Below, piece by piece: positions 14,032-16,761 of a stretch of 16,761 nucleotides of DNA (position 1 is its first letter; each line of letters begins with the position of its first letter). A program made the position numbers and the translations under genes. The notes under the pieces are model-generated. The model was not told the origin of the DNA and made no database searches. It worked only from the letters and a program-made list of their open reading frames with translations. The stretch is from Natrialbaceae archaeon Tc-Br11_E2g1 (GTDB taxonomy: Archaea; Halobacteriota; Halobacteria; Halobacteriales; Natrialbaceae): NCBI GenBank assembly GCA_001564255.1, contig LKNC01000022.1, positions 1 to 16,761 of the forward strand, given 5' to 3'.

Positions 14032-15008
14032 CAGGGGTGGAGTCGCCGTCGGTCGCCGGTGCCGCCGGTCATCGCACTCGCGAGTGCGCCCTTGACGACC
14101 ACGTCGTCGCCCATCCCCGTCACCGTGATCTCGGGGACGTTCGTCATGACGGTCTCGGCGAGGCGTTCGCGGACCGGATCGACCACGAGCCCTTGATTGT
14201 TGAGCGCGACCGCACCGCCGATCGAGACCACGAGCGGCGCGAACGCGTGGATCACGTTCGTCAGCCCGATCGTGTTCCAGTGGGTGATCTGCTCGATCGC
14301 GTGATCGGCCAACCCGTCTTCGCCTGCGAGTCCGAAGACGTCTTGGGCCGAGAAGTCGGGATCCTCGAGTGGCAACTCGGTCGCGATCGTCGGGTCGTCC
14401 TCCGCGAGCAGGCGGACGTACTCCGGGATACCGTTGCCCGAACAGTACGCTTCCCAGTGGCCGTCGCGTCCACAGCCACAGGTCAGTCGTTCGCGGGGAT
14501 CGATCACCCAGTGGCCGACCTCGCCGGCGTTGCCGTCCCACCCGCCCAAGATCTCGCCGTCACAGCAGACGCCCGCGCCGATCCCCGAGGAAATCGTCAC
14601 GTAGACCATGTCGTCGGGGTTGCGATCGGAGTGAAAGCGCTCGCCGATGACCCCCGCGTTGGTGTCGTTGTGCAGGTAGACCTCCTCGCTGTCGACGAGG
14701 TTCTCGATCGGTCCCGTGAGGGGGATGCGATCGACCGTATCCGGCAGGTTCGCCGGATCGACGACCGTCCCCTCGGCGAGGTCGAACGGGCCGATCGAGC
14801 CGACGCCGACCGCCTCGATCCCCGTCGGCTCGATCCCCGCGTCCCGACAGGCCGCCCGCAGGGTCGCGAGGACGCCCTCGGTGACGTCGATGCCCGTGGG
14901 TCCCCGTGGCGTACCGCTCTTTTTCGAGCCGATCGTCGTCCCGTCGTTCTCCGCGACGACTGCCCGGACGTTCGTCGCCCCGAGGTCGACCCCCGCGTAG
15001 TAGGCCAT
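14031..15008 (-). CDS. ROK-family sugar kinase (glucokinase-like)
   Basis: 325 residues. MAYYAGVDLGATNVRAVVAE has the ATP-binding DLGATN (8-13). The sugar-binding and catalytic Asp115 lies in HNDTNAG, followed by SSGIGAGV and GNAGEVGHW. The zinc site is His166 plus LTCGCGRDGHWEAY: Cys177 and Cys179 are present, but the third Cys of the usual CxCGxxGCxE motif is His184. ROK kinases phosphorylate glucose or related sugars with ATP; glucokinase is a reasonable guess. Haloarchaea often oxidise glucose unphosphorylated by the semi-phosphorylative Entner-Doudoroff route, so an amino sugar or fructose is possible. The gene seems to start its own transcript from an AT box 28 nt upstream. Confidence 0.9.
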   Translation of the reverse strand: MAYYAGVDLGATNVRAVVAENDGTTIGSKKSGTPRGPTGIDVTEGVLATLRAACRDAGIEPTGIEAVGVGSIGPFDLAEGTVVDPANLPDTVDRIPLTGPIENLVDSEEVYLHNDTNAGVIGERFHSDRNPDDMVYVTISSGIGAGVCCDGEILGGWDGNAGEVGHWVIDPRERLTCGCGRDGHWEAYCSGNGIPEYVRLLAEDDPTIATELPLEDPDFSAQDVFGLAGEDGLADHAIEQITHWNTIGLTNVIHAFAPLVVSIGGAVALNNQGLVVDPVRERLAETVMTNVPEITVTGMGDDVVVKGALASAMTGGTGDRRRLHP

Positions 15009-15029
15009 TCTCTCGTAAGTGGGTCAGCA

Positions 15030-15042
15030 CGACACTTAACTA
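15030..15042 (-). promoter_or_regulatory. Putative leaderless promoter of the ROK kinase gene
   Basis: Minus-strand TGTAGTTAAGTGTC has a TTAAG box centred about 28 nt before the ATG at 15008. A second AT-rich run, GAATATGTG, lies just upstream. Confidence 0.45.
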
Positions 15043-15073
15043 CACATATTCGAGTTTAGCTTTCTGCGAACGT

Positions 15074-15478
15074 CTACCGGGGGTCGTCCGGTGACGGGCG
15101 CTCTGAGTCACGTCGGGCCGGCGGCGTCTTCGAGAACAGCCGCCCCCACAGGGCCCGATCGCCCGCGACCCGCCGATACCCCAGCTCCCGGAGGTCGTTG
15201 TAGGTCCCGACCTCCCGCAAGGCCTCGAGGACCGGGCGGGCGGGTTTCCCGAGGTCCGACCGGGCGAACGCCTCCTCGATCGACGCGCCACAGGAGTAGC
15301 GTGTTCCGTCGGCGAGCAGGTGCGAACAGTGGTCGTACTCGTCCGGAAGCCGCTCGCGCAACTCGGGGTCGATCTCGGAGAAACCGACGATCTCGAGGTC
15401 GCCTCTCCGTTCGAAGAACTCGGCCCACCACGTACAGAAGCCACAGTCGTCGTCGAAGACGAGGGTCGCGTCGGCCAT
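15074..15478 (-). CDS. DCC1-like thiol-disulfide oxidoreductase (DUF393 family)
   Basis: 134 residues. MADATLVFDDDCGFCTWWAE places the CxxC (Cys12, Cys15) right after the first strand, in the D-x-D-C-G-F-C context that names the DCC family, a thioredoxin-like fold. YSCGASIEEAFARSD and YRRVAGDRALWGRLF are the usual middle and end. Family members are predicted redox proteins; no substrate is established. I start at the ATG at 15478 with an AT-leaning box about 28 nt upstream. The frame continues to a GTG at 15514, but that would lie upstream of the box and lengthen the protein beyond the conserved domain. Confidence 0.88.
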   Translation of the reverse strand: MADATLVFDDDCGFCTWWAEFFERRGDLEIVGFSEIDPELRERLPDEYDHCSHLLADGTRYSCGASIEEAFARSDLGKPARPVLEALREVGTYNDLRELGYRRVAGDRALWGRLFSKTPPARRDSERPSPDDPR

Positions 15479-15497
15479 ACCCGGATCTACGACGGCC

Positions 15498-15511
15498 AGC
15501 CCCTTACAGTT
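15498..15511 (-). promoter_or_regulatory. Putative promoter of the DCC1-like gene
   Basis: Minus-strand AACTGTAAGGGGC has a weak TGTAAG box centred about 28 nt before the ATG at 15478. It coincides with the stop codon of the 26-codon ORF at 15504-15584. Confidence 0.35.
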
Positions 15512-15584
15512 CACCCGCGAACGCGTCGACCACCCCGGCGGCGACCTCGAGGTCGACTCCGGCAGGATCAGAGCCCGCCGACAC
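15504..15584 (-). CDS. Short coding-like ORF (26 aa) overlapping the VOC gene end
   Basis: A GTG 17 nt before the end of the VOC gene opens a different frame reading VSAGSDPAGVDLEVAAGV and ending DAFAGEL, then TAA. Almost every third base is G or C and the peptide is acidic. It could be a coupled small protein, a former C-terminal extension of the VOC protein split off by a frameshift, or chance. I do not recognise it. Confidence 0.25.
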   Translation of the reverse strand: MSAGSDPAGVDLEVAAGVVDAFAGEL

Positions 15585-16179
15585 CCGAGCCGGCTTCGGG
15601 GAGGTCGTGTTCTATGACCTCGAGGCCGACCGCCTCGATCGCCGCCCGGAGGTGTTCGTCTCTCGCGTAGTCGGCACCGTCGGCCTCGCGCAGTCGCTGT
15701 GCGTTCGCGAGCACCTCGCCGCGGCGGTCGTCGGGGATCTCGTATTTGTCCGTCGAGAGCTCGATCACGAGACCGTTGTTGTCCTGCGTGTAGATCGAGT
15801 GGAAGATCCCCCGATCGAAGACGTTGTACCGTTTGCCGGCGTCCTCGAGGGCCGCCATCACGTCCTCGTACTCCCCGGGATCGACGCCGAAACAGAGGTG
15901 GTGGACAGCGCCGACGCCCCCACGCTGACCCCGGGCGGAGTCACGGTCGCCGACGAACACCGTCAGGATGCGCCCGTCGCCGGTGTCGAAAAAGAGGTGT
16001 GTCTGGGAGGGATCGTCGAGGTTCGGCTGGCGGAGCACGAGGGGCATCCCGAGCAGATCGCGGTAGAAGGCGACCGTGTCCGCCTCGTTGCTCCCCCAGA
16101 TCGTGACGTGGTCGGTGCCGGTCGTGTGAACCGGGCTGTCGGGCAGGTCGTGGCCGACCGCCGTTCGCTCGTCGGTCAT
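15568..16179 (-). CDS. VOC-superfamily (glyoxalase/extradiol dioxygenase-like) metalloprotein
   Basis: 203 residues. Two beta-alpha-beta-beta-beta modules are recognisable: GTDHVTIWGSNEADTVAFYR with LGMPLVLRQPNLDD, then VGAVHHLCFGVDPGEYEDV with NNGLVIELSTDKY. Likely metal ligands are His24, His61, His93 or His94, and Glu140, the normal VOC arrangement. The last 50 residues (RRGEVLANAQRLRE onward) form a helical tail. The reaction cannot be deduced: glyoxalase, ring-cleaving dioxygenase and isomerase members share this fold. GAGGTG lies 6 nt before the ATG, unusual among the mostly leaderless genes here. A 14-codon upstream ORF stops across this ATG (ATGA). Confidence 0.9.
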   Translation of the reverse strand: MTDERTAVGHDLPDSPVHTTGTDHVTIWGSNEADTVAFYRDLLGMPLVLRQPNLDDPSQTHLFFDTGDGRILTVFVGDRDSARGQRGGVGAVHHLCFGVDPGEYEDVMAALEDAGKRYNVFDRGIFHSIYTQDNNGLVIELSTDKYEIPDDRRGEVLANAQRLREADGADYARDEHLRAAIEAVGLEVIEHDLPEAGSGVGGL

Positions 16180-16220
16180 CGGCCCACCTCGAGTGTGCCG
16201 GCGGAGATGTCGGTGTGCAT
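16176..16220 (-). CDS. Upstream ORF (14 aa) coupled to the VOC gene start
   Basis: ATG at 16220 opens MHTDISAGTLEVGR and stops with a TGA that overlaps the VOC ATG (ATGA). Nearly all third positions are G or C. It sits about 34 nt from the TATA-like box, where translation of a near-leaderless message would begin. It looks like a small leader peptide coupled to the VOC gene, but may be untranslated leader. Confidence 0.35.
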   Translation of the reverse strand: MHTDISAGTLEVGR

Positions 16221-16247
16221 CGGTGGATGTGTACTGTCACCACAGGG

Positions 16248-16260
16248 ACATAAATCCCGC
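16248..16260 (-). promoter_or_regulatory. Putative promoter of the VOC gene
   Basis: Minus-strand GCGGGATTTATGTCC has a TATA-like TTTATG centred near 16254, about 75 nt before the VOC ATG and 34 nt before the upstream ORF. Confidence 0.5.
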
Positions 16261-16444
16261 AGGGGCCACGGAACAACCAGGTGACACCGACGTCAGCGGG
16301 GACCGGAACCCCCGGAGGACGCCGCTATCCGGCCATCGGGCGGGGAGCGGGGATCGTCGGGACCGACGGCGACCGTCGCCCTCGTATATCAGATCTGGAG
16401 ACGGTAACGAACTCGAGATTCTAACATCACGGGAAATTAGGAGT
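16261..16444. other. Intergenic stretch between divergent VOC and pilin genes
   Basis: No credible gene. A perfect hairpin CGACGG-CGA-CCGTCG lies at 16364-16378. After it the composition falls to much lower GC (about 16383-16455), which marks the control region of the pilin gene. Confidence 0.5.
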
Positions 16445-16456
16445 AATTTTATAGGT
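16440..16456 (+). promoter_or_regulatory. Strong TATA-like box far upstream of the pilin gene
   Basis: GGAGTAATTTTATAGG is the most AT-rich promoter-like element in the window. It is about 163 nt before the pilin ATG, implying a leader of roughly 135-140 nt. No AT box exists at the leaderless distance from that ATG. The leader holds CGGGA...TCCCG (near 16512-16528) but no clear ORF. Confidence 0.45.
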
Positions 16457-16600
16457 CGTGATCAGAGAGTAGTACGTAAGCACCAACGAAACGAAGGAAG
16501 TCGACGACGGCCGCGGGACGGGGATTCCCGATCGGTCGTCAGGTCCGTATTCCGGCGCGTCCGGGATATGGGTTCCGACCGTTTCGGTGGTGTGGGATAA

Positions 16601-16761
<161 letters not shown>

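Noticed and set aside
13374..15059. 561-codon plus-strand frame opposite the LVIVD and ROK genes
   Set aside because: Antisense shadow of two clear genes, with low-complexity valine- and aspartate-rich translation.

Overview
The window comes from a haloarchaeon. The DNA is GC-rich with strong G/C third positions, the proteins are very acidic, and promoters are AT boxes about 23-35 nt before ATG, mostly without Shine-Dalgarno sites (the leaderless pattern). Archaeal markers are EF-1A, S10, a Cys-type Thi4, an archaeal type IV pilin and haloarchaeal lipoproteins. A member of the order Natrialbales is plausible, but this is inference only.

Layout. (1) 1-1900: a CHAT-domain (caspase-like) protein on the minus strand, cut by the left edge. 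The 119-nt gap to the next gene holds a perfect 16-nt palindrome resembling an IS200/IS605-type end. (2) 2020-3552: a GMC flavin oxidoreductase. (3) 3694-5680: an FxLYD-like lipoprotein and a polysaccharide flippase joined by an ATGA overlap, followed by a tiny ORF joined by a GTGA overlap. (4) 5804-7321, plus strand: Thi4 thiazole synthase and a hotdog thioesterase. (5) 7322-7851: a gene-poor stretch ending in tRNA-Ala(CGC), with a 24-bp exact copy of the tRNA 3' end 142 bp away, the scar expected of tRNA-targeted integration. (6) 7915-11906, all minus: ACT-domain protein and homoserine dehydrogenase (1-nt overlap), then EF-1A and ribosomal protein S10 (directly abutting), then a rhomboid protease. 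(7) 12289-16179, all minus: VOC/glyoxalase protein, DCC1-like thiol-disulfide oxidoreductase, ROK sugar kinase, LVIVD-repeat lipoprotein and a NifU-like Fe-S protein, each with its own promoter-like box. (8) 16613 to the right edge: the start of a type IV pilin gene.

Most genes are housekeeping. The ACT/homoserine dehydrogenase pair looks like a split version of the usual Hom-ACT fusion, EF-1A and S10 form the classic translation pair, and Thi4 keeps the sulfur-donor cysteine of single-turnover enzymes. I see no complete new multi-gene system. The best leads are the truncated CHAT protein, the repeated tRNA-Ala 3' ends, two 14-codon upstream ORFs in near-identical positions before the ACT and VOC genes, the lipoprotein-flippase coupling, and short coding-like ORFs hanging off the ends of longer genes.
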